Source: an uncultured Prevotella sp. (GTDB lineage Bacteria > Bacteroidota > Bacteroidia > Bacteroidales > Bacteroidaceae). Taken from it: DNA of 14,924 nt. The stretch spans positions 1-14,924 of the forward strand of contig USJD01000078.1 of NCBI GenBank assembly GCA_900554835.1. Direction: 5' to 3'. Both the position numbers and the translations under genes were made by a program. This document shows, in pieces, positions 1 to 7,784 of this stretch (positions are counted from its first letter, which is position 1; each line of letters opens with the position of its first letter). The notes under the pieces were generated by a model. It worked only from the letters and a program-made list of their open reading frames with translations, searched no databases and was not told where the DNA came from.

Positions 1-1
1 T

Positions 2-556
2 TCAACCATGATACCTATATGCCACAATCTCAGGCGTTATGCCAACAAAGTGTTCAAAGGTATTGCCACAGACGGAAAGGGAACCATGGGATGGTGTCAT
101 GGGTTCAAGCTACATCTGGCTTGTAATGATAGAGGTGAGATAATTACTTTTGTTCTCACTGGTGCGAACGTTAGCGACAAAGATCCAGCGGTATTCGATG
201 TGTTGGCTAAACGTCTGTATGGTAAGCTGTTTGCAGATAAAGGCTATATCTCACAAAAGCTCTTTGATTCACTTTTTGAGGAAGGCATCCAGTTGGTAAC
301 AGGACTGAGAGTGAACATGAAGAACAAACTAATGCCGTTCTATGACAAGATGATGCTACGCAAAAGATACATCATTGAAACGATTAATGACCTGTTGAAA
401 AATACGGCTCAGATAGTACATTCACGTCACAGGTCTGTTGCGAATTTCATCATGAATATTATTTCTGCATTAGGGGCATACTGTTTCTTTGACAACAAGC
501 CCAAGGCACTTACTGGATACGTTATCGAAGATACGAAACAGCTGAGTCTTTTCTAA
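2..556 (+). CDS. IS982-family transposase, 5' end outside window
   Basis: This is the C-terminal part of a DDE transposase that would cut and join the ends of an IS982-type insertion sequence. The reading frame is open back to the first bases of the window, and the Ser-Thr before the first ATG (base 8) fits an internal 'DST' motif carrying the first catalytic Asp. The true start therefore lies upstream and the ATG at 8 is internal. Counting from that ATG, the KGTMGW..GFKLHL block is at about 24-36, the second catalytic Asp is in ADKGY (D77), and the Glu is in RYIIETINDLLK (E124). The tail HRSVANFIMN..ALGAYCFFDNKPKA is typical of the family. About 184 codons are visible of roughly 300 expected. 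The 3' end looks intact. The terminal inverted repeat could not be recognised without the left end. Confidence 0.88.
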   Translation, partial: STMIPICHNLRRYANKVFKGIATDGKGTMGWCHGFKLHLACNDRGEIITFVLTGANVSDKDPAVFDVLAKRLYGKLFADKGYISQKLFDSLFEEGIQLVTGLRVNMKNKLMPFYDKMMLRKRYIIETINDLLKNTAQIVHSRHRSVANFIMNIISALGAYCFFDNKPKALTGYVIEDTKQLSLF

Positions 557-749
557 CATTGCATATTTTACATGAGGATTTTGTCTCAGCAACCATCCAT
601 GATATATAGATGGTTGCCAAGCCTCTGTGTCCCTTATATAAATACATTATAAAGCCTTTAGACAGAGCTTATTATCCCGAACTGAGGTAATATCTGATAT
701 GTTTCATAATGGTCGTATCTTTAATGAATCATTTACTATAGTTTATGGA
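557..749. other. Intergenic gap between IS transposase and GH30 gene
   Basis: This is AT-rich, non-coding sequence between two converging genes. It must contain the right end of the insertion sequence and the 3' end of the GH30 transcript. A hairpin lies at 589-617 (separate entry). A weaker imperfect pairing, AAGCcTCTGT (619-628) with ACAGAGCTT (662-670), could be part of a terminator for the leftward operon, but it has no clear T-tract. Confidence 0.5.
589..617. terminator. Hairpin downstream of the transposase gene
   Basis: GCAACCATC (589-597) and GATGGTTGC (609-617) form a perfect 9-bp stem with an 11-nt AT-rich loop. It lies about 30 nt after the transposase stop. No T-run follows on either strand, so an intrinsic terminator is only one reading; it could also be part of the insertion-sequence end. 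Confidence 0.4.
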
Positions 750-2297
750 TTACTTATTCCACTTGCAAGAAATCACGCCATTAGCAGGAACATTGCAGGT
801 AAAATTATGAGTTCCATCACTGAGGTTGATTGACTTAGCCTCATCTCCCTCGTTGATAATGACAGCAGCATAACTACCATCAGGATTAACAAACTCAGCA
901 TGTGTAATCTTGCTGTCAGTAACGGTACGGGATGTATTACCAATGCGAACCGCACCAGGAGCAACGACACTGGACATGTGGTTGATGATATAATAATGAG
1001 AATTGTAGCTCAACTGGTTGTAGCCATTCTGATTGATATCTATAGCACCATAGCAGGTCTGGCATCCGCCATCCAGGTTAGGTCCCATTTTATTGTCAAG
1101 CATCAGATTCCATACAAGCACCGCCTTGCAATATTGGTTTACCGTAGCGAGTGCCACATTCTTCATATCTGCCATCAGTCGTTTGCTCAAGTCACGTCCG
1201 TTATTCCAGGTTCCGATACTGGTTTCCGAGAATATCAGTTCCTTGTCAGGACGCTGGTTGTGGATATCAGTCAACTCACTGTTGTTGCCGCCATAGTCGT
1301 GATAAGCAGCACCGACAACCAGTTCTGAACCCTCAAAGTTATCACCGATAGCATTGTAGAGTTTCACAGGATAATCCTCCTGATCAGCAATCTTATCATA
1401 GTTATAGTTGTGATCGAAGACATAAATCTTGGTCTGCAGATTATTCTTCTTAAACTGCGCAGCCAACTCCTTCACGAAAGGAGCCTCTTCCTGCCAAGGC
1501 ATATAGAGAGATGCACAGTTAGCCTTGTTCAATGGCTCATTCTGAGGACTCACTGCATAGATATTGATGCCTTTCTCCTTCATCACATTGATAAACTTCA
1601 CGAAGTACTTGGCATAAGCCTCGCGATAATCCGGATTGAGATGACCATCAGTCCATGAATCCTTAGGACTCTTGGTATTAAGGTCTGTCACCTTCATCCA
1701 TTTTGGACAAGTCCAGGGAGCTGCGATAATCTTCAGATTAGGATTGATGGCAAGAATCTCCTTCAACACCGGAATCACATAATCGTTCTCATCGCTATAG
1801 AGCGCGAAGTTGCTGATAGGGTCTGCCTCGCTGCCCTTCGTGTCGCAATAGGTATACTCGGTACTTGAAAAATCGTTGCATCCCAAAGAAATGCGGGCAT
1901 AACTTACGCCATAACCCTCTGTGGTAGAGTAAATACGCTTCAAGAGAGTCAGACGCGCCTCTGGGTTCATCTGCATCAGATTATAGCAGGATGAATAAGT
2001 GATGGCATAACCGAAGCCATCAATCGTCTGATACTTCTTGTTCAAATCGAGTTCGATGGTGGTTGGTGCCATAGATACACCATTATACAACTTCACCTCA
2101 CCCTGTGACAATGAATAGACTCCATCGGCTGTGGTAATGAAAGTTTTGGCTGTTCCTTGTGCCGGTACCGGATTTGGGGCCTCACTAGGAGTTTCAAAAT
2201 CTACAGGATCTGAGAATGAGTTACTGCTGCTGCAAGCTGTCACCGAGAAAGCTGTTGCGCAGATCAGCATCATCAGTTTATTGCTATAGTATTTCAT
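750..2297 (-). CDS. Glycoside hydrolase family 30 lipoprotein
   Basis: This is a retaining beta-glycosidase of the GH30 clan (glucosylceramidase/endo-beta-1,6-glucanase-like), 515 aa. The N-terminus is a lipoprotein signal with lipobox V-T-A-C at 19-22, so the protein is probably anchored in the outer membrane or periplasm. The (beta/alpha)8 barrel starts near TIDGFGYAIT (91-100) and includes ARISLGCNDFSSTEYTYCD. The acid/base Glu is E254 in PQNEP and the nucleophile is E358 in FSETS. The last ~70 residues form the usual beta-sandwich. It is the last gene of the susC1-susD1-GH30 operon, 58 nt after susD1. The presence of both catalytic Glu residues and full length suggests an active enzyme. 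The subfamily is not certain: the motif set resembles GH30_3 (beta-1,6-glucanase) more than the GH30_8 xylanases. No Shine-Dalgarno is visible, which is common in this phylum. Confidence 0.9.
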   Translation of the reverse strand: MKYYSNKLMMLICATAFSVTACSSSNSFSDPVDFETPSEAPNPVPAQGTAKTFITTADGVYSLSQGEVKLYNGVSMAPTTIELDLNKKYQTIDGFGYAITYSSCYNLMQMNPEARLTLLKRIYSTTEGYGVSYARISLGCNDFSSTEYTYCDTKGSEADPISNFALYSDENDYVIPVLKEILAINPNLKIIAAPWTCPKWMKVTDLNTKSPKDSWTDGHLNPDYREAYAKYFVKFINVMKEKGINIYAVSPQNEPLNKANCASLYMPWQEEAPFVKELAAQFKKNNLQTKIYVFDHNYNYDKIADQEDYPVKLYNAIGDNFEGSELVVGAAYHDYGGNNSELTDIHNQRPDKELIFSETSIGTWNNGRDLSKRLMADMKNVALATVNQYCKAVLVWNLMLDNKMGPNLDGGCQTCYGAIDINQNGYNQLSYNSHYYIINHMSSVVAPGAVRIGNTSRTVTDSKITHAEFVNPDGSYAAVIINEGDEAKSINLSDGTHNFTCNVPANGVISCKWNK

Positions 2298-2355
2298 ATT
2301 CGTTTTTTCTATTATTTGTTAATAACGGTTTGAGTTGAAAGCTATCCAGGTCAGC

Positions 2356-3882
2356 TTAGTAACCTGAATTCTGCTCTAGATTGGTATTCTGGTCAAGAGC
2401 GGTCTGTGGGATAGGCAACAGGTATGAGTTGCTGTCAAACTGCCTAACCTGTTTGATACGTCCGCTGTCACGGTTGTCTATTCCGTTGAGATACTTCTCG
2501 ACCTTGTTGTTGCGGCAGAGGTCGAACCAGCGTTCACCCTCAAAGGCAAGTTCAAGACGGCGCTCATGGAGCACAGCCTCTATCATAGATTCCTTGCTGC
2601 CAGTCTTGTCGGATGTCAGTTCCTTCAGTTTGGCACGCTTGCGAATCTGGTTCACGAGTTTCGCACTCTCGGCAAGATTTCCCTTATAGGCTTCTGCCTC
2701 AGCCTTCATCAGTATAATATCAGCCAGGCGAACCCAATAAATATTATTGTATGAAGAGCGCAACTTATACATGAACGGATAGTTGGAAGCTGGATAATAG
2801 TTGCTCCAGGTACAGGCATAATATACAATAGCCTGATTCTTACGGACCTCATCCCCCTCCTTGTCAAAGTCATTGATGATGTCACGTGAAGGAGTAATCC
2901 ACTTTGCCCAAGTAAAGTAATAATCCCAGTTGTCCAACTGACGGCCGTACATCCAGGTTTCCCAGTTTCCGCTACCGGTTGTCCAATGCACCTCCAGAAT
3001 ACCTTCTTTGGTATTGCGTTTCATGCAGTCTTTCGCGGTCTCATCATAGCCCCAAAGTGTTTCATAACTGTCTTCCAGCTCTACACCGGTTGTATTCATC
3101 ACCTTGTCGGCATAAGCGATTACCTTGTCATAATCCTGCACTTCCTTTTCGGCATAAACCTTGGCAAGCATAGCCTGAGCCACGGTCTTGGTCATCTTGG
3201 TGCGGTCTGAATTGTCATTATCCGGTGCATATTGCTCAGCATCCGTCAAGTCGGCAATAATCTGCTCATAACATTCCTTCGGAGTCTTGCGAGGAGGATA
3301 ATAGGTAGGATATACCTCATTGATATTCTCAGATGTGATGGTCTTGGCGATGGTCGTGATGACTGGGAAAGAACCCCACAGACGAGCCATTCGGAACATC
3401 ATCAGGGCACGGAAGATTTCGCCCTGTGCCTTATAGGAATGATATTCTGCTTCTGATATCTGACCGTTCTCCTTCAATTGCTCTACACCGTTAATCAACA
3501 CATTTGCCTGGGCGATATCCTCCAGATAGCGGTTCCAGTCACGGCTCAATACCGAGTTGCTGGCATCGATAGAGTTGGTCTCATAAGGTACCACCTCTGC
3601 ACCGGTAGTTCCGGCATAAGCATTGTCGCTATGTGAATCGCCTATCAGAAGATAGTCGAGATGGGTATGCTCCTGACGGTTGCGGAACAACTCATAGAGC
3701 GATTTGAGCTGTGCATCTGCAGCTGCCTTGTCCTTCAATACGGCTGTTGAGGTCTCTGTCTGACCGCCCTGTGTTATTTCTGATGGCTCTGATAATGGCT
3801 CGTAGTCGAGAGAGCAACTTGCCAAAGAGAACATTGCGATGCCACCGAGCGCCAATGTCTTGATTGTATGATATGTTTTCAT
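2356..3882 (-). CDS. SusD/RagB-like nutrient-binding outer-membrane lipoprotein
   Basis: This surface glycan-binding lipoprotein acts as the lid on the partner SusC-type channel. It is 508 aa. The signal peptide ends in the lipobox L-A-S-C (Cys23). The SusD hallmarks are visible: an alpha-helical TPR-like core (RALMMFRMARLWGSFPVIT, and the TVAQAMLAKVYAE helix), the C-terminal block WVRLADIILMKAEAEAY..LVNQIRKRAKL, then LHERRLELAFEGERWFDLCR, and the terminal LLPIPQTALDQN..LEQNSGY. It starts 12 nt after the susC1 stop, so the two are translated from one message. GH30 follows 58 nt later. The binding specificity cannot be read from sequence. Confidence 0.95.
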   Translation of the reverse strand: MKTYHTIKTLALGGIAMFSLASCSLDYEPLSEPSEITQGGQTETSTAVLKDKAAADAQLKSLYELFRNRQEHTHLDYLLIGDSHSDNAYAGTTGAEVVPYETNSIDASNSVLSRDWNRYLEDIAQANVLINGVEQLKENGQISEAEYHSYKAQGEIFRALMMFRMARLWGSFPVITTIAKTITSENINEVYPTYYPPRKTPKECYEQIIADLTDAEQYAPDNDNSDRTKMTKTVAQAMLAKVYAEKEVQDYDKVIAYADKVMNTTGVELEDSYETLWGYDETAKDCMKRNTKEGILEVHWTTGSGNWETWMYGRQLDNWDYYFTWAKWITPSRDIINDFDKEGDEVRKNQAIVYYACTWSNYYPASNYPFMYKLRSSYNNIYWVRLADIILMKAEAEAYKGNLAESAKLVNQIRKRAKLKELTSDKTGSKESMIEAVLHERRLELAFEGERWFDLCRNNKVEKYLNGIDNRDSGRIKQVRQFDSNSYLLPIPQTALDQNTNLEQNSGY

Positions 3883-3894
3883 TGTTGTCGATGT

Positions 3895-6873
3895 TTAGAA
3901 TTCTACTTTTACACCTAATACTACACTCTTATTGAGTGGATATGTACCCCAGTCAATGCCCTGTACACTACCACTGTTGCCATACTGGTTAACCTCCGGA
4001 TCCATACCAGAATAGTCGGTCAGGGTAAGCAGGTTGGTTGCTGATACGTATGGCTGCAGACGGGTCAGACCGAAGCGTGAAATCAGTTTGCGAGGCACAT
4101 CGTAAGAGAGTGAAATGTCCTTTACACGGAGATAACTGCCATCTTCTACAAAGTAGGTTGAGTTGCGGATATCCCACTTAGCCTTTGGCACATCGGTAAT
4201 CTGACCAGGAACTCTCCAGCGAGCCAGCACCTTGGTGCTTTGGTTCTTACCATCATACATTCCTTCGGTTTCCATACGTGAAACGTTGTAGATATCGTTG
4301 CCATAGCTTCCCTGGATAAGAATACTGAGATTCAAGCCTTTATAAGAGAAGGTATTGGTCAAACCGAAGGTGAAGTCTGGGTTTGGATCACCGATATAAG
4401 TACGGTCACTGGCTGATACCAGACCATCACCGGTCACGTCCTTATACTTCATATCACCGGTCTCGGGATCCACACCTTCTGCTACATATCCCCAGAAACT
4501 GCCCAATGGCTTACCTGGCGTATTGCGAACCACCTGTTCGTTGACGAAATCGGTAGTCGTGGCTTCATAATATACCTGAGTCAGAGACAGGCTCTCCAAC
4601 TTATTCTTGTTGAAAGAGATGTTGAAATCTGTGTTCCACTTCAAGGCGCCTGTCAGATTCTGTGAAGAGATAGCAAACTCCCAGCCTTTGTTGATCATCG
4701 AACCGCCATTATAGGTCAGGTTTCTTGCTGCAGCACTACCTGCCGGCAAGGTGATGTTCATCAACATATCCTTGGTCTTCTTATAATAGTAATCGGCATA
4801 GAAGGTGAGGCGGTTGCCCAGTACAGTCAAGTCGAGACCGATATTGGTCTGGGTTGTTGTTTCCCAAGTCAGTTCAGGATTGCTCAGGTTGCCCTGTGAG
4901 AAAGTAGGAGTAGCATTGGCATCATTGCCCTCGCCAAACCATTGCACACGATTGATGTTGTATCTTGCCAGATAACTGTAATCGCCCAATCCACTCTGGT
5001 TACCGGTCTGTCCCCAGCCTCCACGAATCTTCAAGTCGTCAATCCACTTGATATCTTTCATGAATTTCTCATTGCTTACGCGCCAGGCAGCAGAGAATGA
5101 TGGGAAGTAGCCCCAACGGTGATGAGGTGCCAACTTGGAAGAACCATCGGCACGCATGTTGGCGGTTACCATATAGGTATCATTCCAGTTGTACTGCAAA
5201 CGGGCGAATGTTGAGAGAATTGCCCAATCAGAAGCCGAAGAACCGGTTCCTGTCCAGGAAATCTTGTTGGCTGCATTTAATGTATGGAAAAGATCGTTGG
5301 CATAGTTGCTACCATTGATATAGTTCTGGCTCCACTTGCTCTGTGTCCAGGAACTACCAGCCATCGCATCCAGACTATGCTTTCCGAAAGCCTTCTTACA
5401 GTTTAATACATTGTCCCATACGATAACGCTGCTGATGTCTCTGCCATCATAGCCTGTACCGAATTCCTGACGGCCGATGGTAGTAGATATCGGGTCAAGG
5501 AAGTTGGTGGTTGTTCCTTGTGTACGGTCGAACGAGAGAGATGTGTTATAAGTCAGCTCAGGCATAAAGGTGACAGTTGCTTTTCCTGTTGCCAGCAATC
5601 GGTTGTAGGCAGACTTATTATTCTGAGTACGGGCGATATTCTCTGCTGGCGAGGTAATGTTCACGCCATAGAAGTTGTTGTAGAACTGGCTAGGATTCTC
5701 CGGGTTCCATACCGGTGCATAGGTTGGCGTATTGACGATAGCTGTTACTACGCCACCGCGGTTAGAACCGGTACCCGAAATGATACCTGTACCCTTGTTG
5801 GAATAATCAGAATAAGTTACACTGGCATTGAGTCGCAACCACTTACGTATATCGTTCTCTACAGATGCTCGGAAGTTGTAACGCTGATAGCTTGACTTCT
5901 TGATAACACCATTTTCGCCTGTATAGCCACCCGAGATAAAGTATCTCAGTTTATCGGTACCATTGGTGATAGAGAGCTGGTAGTCCTGTACATTACCCGT
6001 ACGGAACACCTCATCTTTCCAGTCGGTCTGGTCTTTCAAGCCTTCAGGCAGTTTCACCAGACCGATTTCATCCATCAGCTCCTTATACTGAGCCGCATTG
6101 AGAGATTCCTGGTTGTCACGTACAGTATTAAATGCATAATGTGCATTCAGAGATACCTTGGCTACGCCAGCCTTACCCTGCTTTGTACCGATAATGATGA
6201 CACCATTGGCTGCACGTGATCCATAGATCGCAGCAGAAGAGGCATCCTTCAATACCTGGATATTATCAATATCATCAGCTGCCAGGAAGTCGATATTGGT
6301 CATTGGCACACCATCTACTACATAGAGCGGATCATTGCTACCATTCAGAGAGGTGGTACCACGCACACGGATGGTTGGTGAAGCACCTGGCTGACCGTTG
6401 GCTTGCGAAATCTGCAAACCGGCTGCCTTTCCCTGCATACCAGCTGCGGCAGATACGATAGGACGGGTATCAAGGTCTTTGGCAGACACACTGGATACGG
6501 CAGTAGTTACATCCTTACGCTTGACAGAGCCGTAACCGATAGCCACCACTTCGTTGAGCATATTAGACTCCTCTTCGAGCATAATCTGTACGCCGTTAGA
6601 AGCTTTCACTTCCTTATTCTTATAACCTATATAAGAAATTTTGAGTCTGGCTCCTGGCTGTACTTCGATGGTGAAGTGACCATCCAAGTCGGTAGCAACA
6701 CCATTTTTGGTACCATTCTCCAGAACCGAAGCTCCGATAACGGGTTCATTGGTGTTATCGATTACAGTACCCGTAATCTTCACCTTCTGTCCCCAAGCTG
6801 TCGTCGAGACTAACAGGACGAGTGCTGAGGCTGCTAGTCCTCGCAACATCGCATTACTTTTTGATTTTCTCAT
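3895..6873 (-). CDS. SusC/RagA TonB-dependent outer-membrane transporter
   Basis: This beta-barrel channel imports oligosaccharides using TonB energy and pairs with the SusD encoded next. It is 992 aa. A signal peptide (1-28, ending TTAWG) precedes Q29. A carboxypeptidase-regulatory-like domain follows (about 31-105, KITGTVIDNTNEPVIGASV..DGHFTIEV..ISYIGYK). Next comes a short TonB-interacting stretch, LNEVVAIGYGSVKRKDV. The plug domain (about 115-235) contains PTIRVRGTTSLNGSNDPLYVVDGVP and AAIYGSRAANGVI. The rest is barrel, with typical RWGYFPSFSAAWRVS and LKIRGGWGQTGNQSG blocks, ending in the aromatic VKVEF expected for barrel insertion. It is the first gene of the leftward operon; a promoter lies 84-91 nt upstream of the start. 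No regulator gene (HTCS or anti-sigma) is present nearby. Confidence 0.96.
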   Translation of the reverse strand: MRKSKSNAMLRGLAASALVLLVSTTAWGQKVKITGTVIDNTNEPVIGASVLENGTKNGVATDLDGHFTIEVQPGARLKISYIGYKNKEVKASNGVQIMLEEESNMLNEVVAIGYGSVKRKDVTTAVSSVSAKDLDTRPIVSAAAGMQGKAAGLQISQANGQPGASPTIRVRGTTSLNGSNDPLYVVDGVPMTNIDFLAADDIDNIQVLKDASSAAIYGSRAANGVIIIGTKQGKAGVAKVSLNAHYAFNTVRDNQESLNAAQYKELMDEIGLVKLPEGLKDQTDWKDEVFRTGNVQDYQLSITNGTDKLRYFISGGYTGENGVIKKSSYQRYNFRASVENDIRKWLRLNASVTYSDYSNKGTGIISGTGSNRGGVVTAIVNTPTYAPVWNPENPSQFYNNFYGVNITSPAENIARTQNNKSAYNRLLATGKATVTFMPELTYNTSLSFDRTQGTTTNFLDPISTTIGRQEFGTGYDGRDISSVIVWDNVLNCKKAFGKHSLDAMAGSSWTQSKWSQNYINGSNYANDLFHTLNAANKISWTGTGSSASDWAILSTFARLQYNWNDTYMVTANMRADGSSKLAPHHRWGYFPSFSAAWRVSNEKFMKDIKWIDDLKIRGGWGQTGNQSGLGDYSYLARYNINRVQWFGEGNDANATPTFSQGNLSNPELTWETTTQTNIGLDLTVLGNRLTFYADYYYKKTKDMLMNITLPAGSAAARNLTYNGGSMINKGWEFAISSQNLTGALKWNTDFNISFNKNKLESLSLTQVYYEATTTDFVNEQVVRNTPGKPLGSFWGYVAEGVDPETGDMKYKDVTGDGLVSASDRTYIGDPNPDFTFGLTNTFSYKGLNLSILIQGSYGNDIYNVSRMETEGMYDGKNQSTKVLARWRVPGQITDVPKAKWDIRNSTYFVEDGSYLRVKDISLSYDVPRKLISRFGLTRLQPYVSATNLLTLTDYSGMDPEVNQYGNSGSVQGIDWGTYPLNKSVVLGVKVEF

Positions 6874-6956
6874 AGATTTATACTTTAGTTATTCTCATTT
6901 ATGTTTAAAATTGTTGTCTGATAGTCGGGAACCCATCCATGTTTGGTTTCCAATTG

Positions 6957-6964
6957 CAAAAGTA
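6957..6964 (-). promoter_or_regulatory. -7 element of the susC1-susD1-GH30 promoter
   Basis: On the minus strand this reads TACTTTTG, matching the Bacteroidota -7 consensus TAnnTTTG. No clear TTTG is seen at the -33 spacing, so an activator may be needed, as is common for polysaccharide-utilisation operons. The predicted leader is roughly 75 nt. Confidence 0.6.
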
Positions 6965-7177
6965 TATAAAATGTCTGATATTTGTTGGTTGATTAAATAA
7001 TTAAGTGGTAAAAATGACCACCTGTTTTTACAACCTTATTTGATTATCAGGCACTTATGTTTTTCACAATTCTAAAATTAAGTGGTGGATTTATAATGGT
7101 AAAAGATACAATTATTAAGGAGCATTCTAAACTACCTGATTTATTTGTGTTAATTTTATCACATTATTTCTTCAAAA

Positions 7178-7209
7178 TTTGCTATTTACTTTATTTATGT
7201 ATACATTTG
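7178..7209 (+). promoter_or_regulatory. Promoter of the truncated esterase gene
   Basis: TTTG (7178-7181), a 20-nt spacer, then TACATTTG (7202-7209) match the Bacteroidota sigma-ABfr consensus at both elements. It lies 45 nt before the esterase ATG, so the gene remnant has kept a good promoter. Confidence 0.75.
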
Positions 7210-7254
7210 CAAATAATTTTTCTAAATACAAGATAATTTAAACAACAGCAACTT

Positions 7255-7714
7255 ATGAAAAAGGTTTTATGGATGATATTCATGACTTTTATGGTCTTGA
7301 ACGTGAATGCGCAGAAGCCCATTTCTTCTGACGAAGTGATAACAAGCAACATTCAATATAAGAATGGGAAAGATACTTATATCAAAGAACGTTGCAAACT
7401 CGACATCTATTATGACAGGAGTAAAAAAAACTTGCCTGTGATTGTGTGGTATCACGGAGGCGGATTGACGAGTGGTCAAAAAGAGATTCCCGAACTGCTG
7501 AAGAAACAAGGCTTTGTTGTAGTGGGTGTAAACTACCGTTTACTTCCCAAGGTAAAAATAGACGAATGCCTGGATGATTGTGCAGCATCATTGGCATGGG
7601 TATTCCAAAATATCAGTCAATATGGTGGAGATGCAAAGAAAATATTTGTTTCGGGACATTCTGCCGGCGGCTACATTACAACCATGTTAGGATTAGATAA
7701 GACTTGGCTTTCAC
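7255..7714 (+). pseudogene. Alpha/beta-hydrolase esterase, truncated at the 3' end
   Basis: This is the front half of a secreted alpha/beta-hydrolase of the acetyl/feruloyl-esterase-like type that often accompanies glycan-degrading enzymes. Signal peptide residues 1-19 end in VNA. KLDIYYDRSKKNLPVIVWYHGGG carries the oxyanion HGGG (67-70). VNYRLLPK, then YGGDAKKIFVSGHSAGGY, carries the nucleophile Ser136 in GHSAGG. Family resemblance stops at about LGLDKTWLS (residue 153). The frame stays open to 7872, but it then runs through the terminator and antisense to susD2, giving unrelated residues. The catalytic Asp and His, normally in the missing ~120 residues, are absent, so the product should be inactive. 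An intact promoter sits upstream. Loss probably accompanied arrival of, or recombination with, the susC2-susD2 block. Confidence 0.8.
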
Positions 7715-7734
7715 GAAGTTTTATCAGTTATAAC

Positions 7735-7772
7735 AAAAAATCATCGGATTCTGCGGAATCCGATGATTTTTT
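7735..7772. terminator. Strong bidirectional intrinsic terminator
   Basis: TCATCGGATTC (7741-7751) and GAATCCGATGA (7756-7766) form a perfect 11-bp stem around a TGCG tetraloop. A6 lies on the left and T6 on the right, so it works on both strands. It ends the susC2-susD2 operon 13 nt after the susD2 stop and would also end the esterase-remnant transcript. Confidence 0.93.
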
Positions 7773-7784
7773 GTATAAACCTCT

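Larger units (their letters stand above)
6874..7254. other. Divergent regulatory region between susC1 and the esterase remnant
   Basis: This is a 381-nt, strongly AT-rich, non-coding stretch. It holds the leftward susC1 promoter (6957-6964) and the rightward esterase promoter (7178-7209). The 11-mer AATTAAGTGGT occurs twice in direct orientation at 6999-7009 and 7076-7086. No gene is supported here. Confidence 0.6.
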
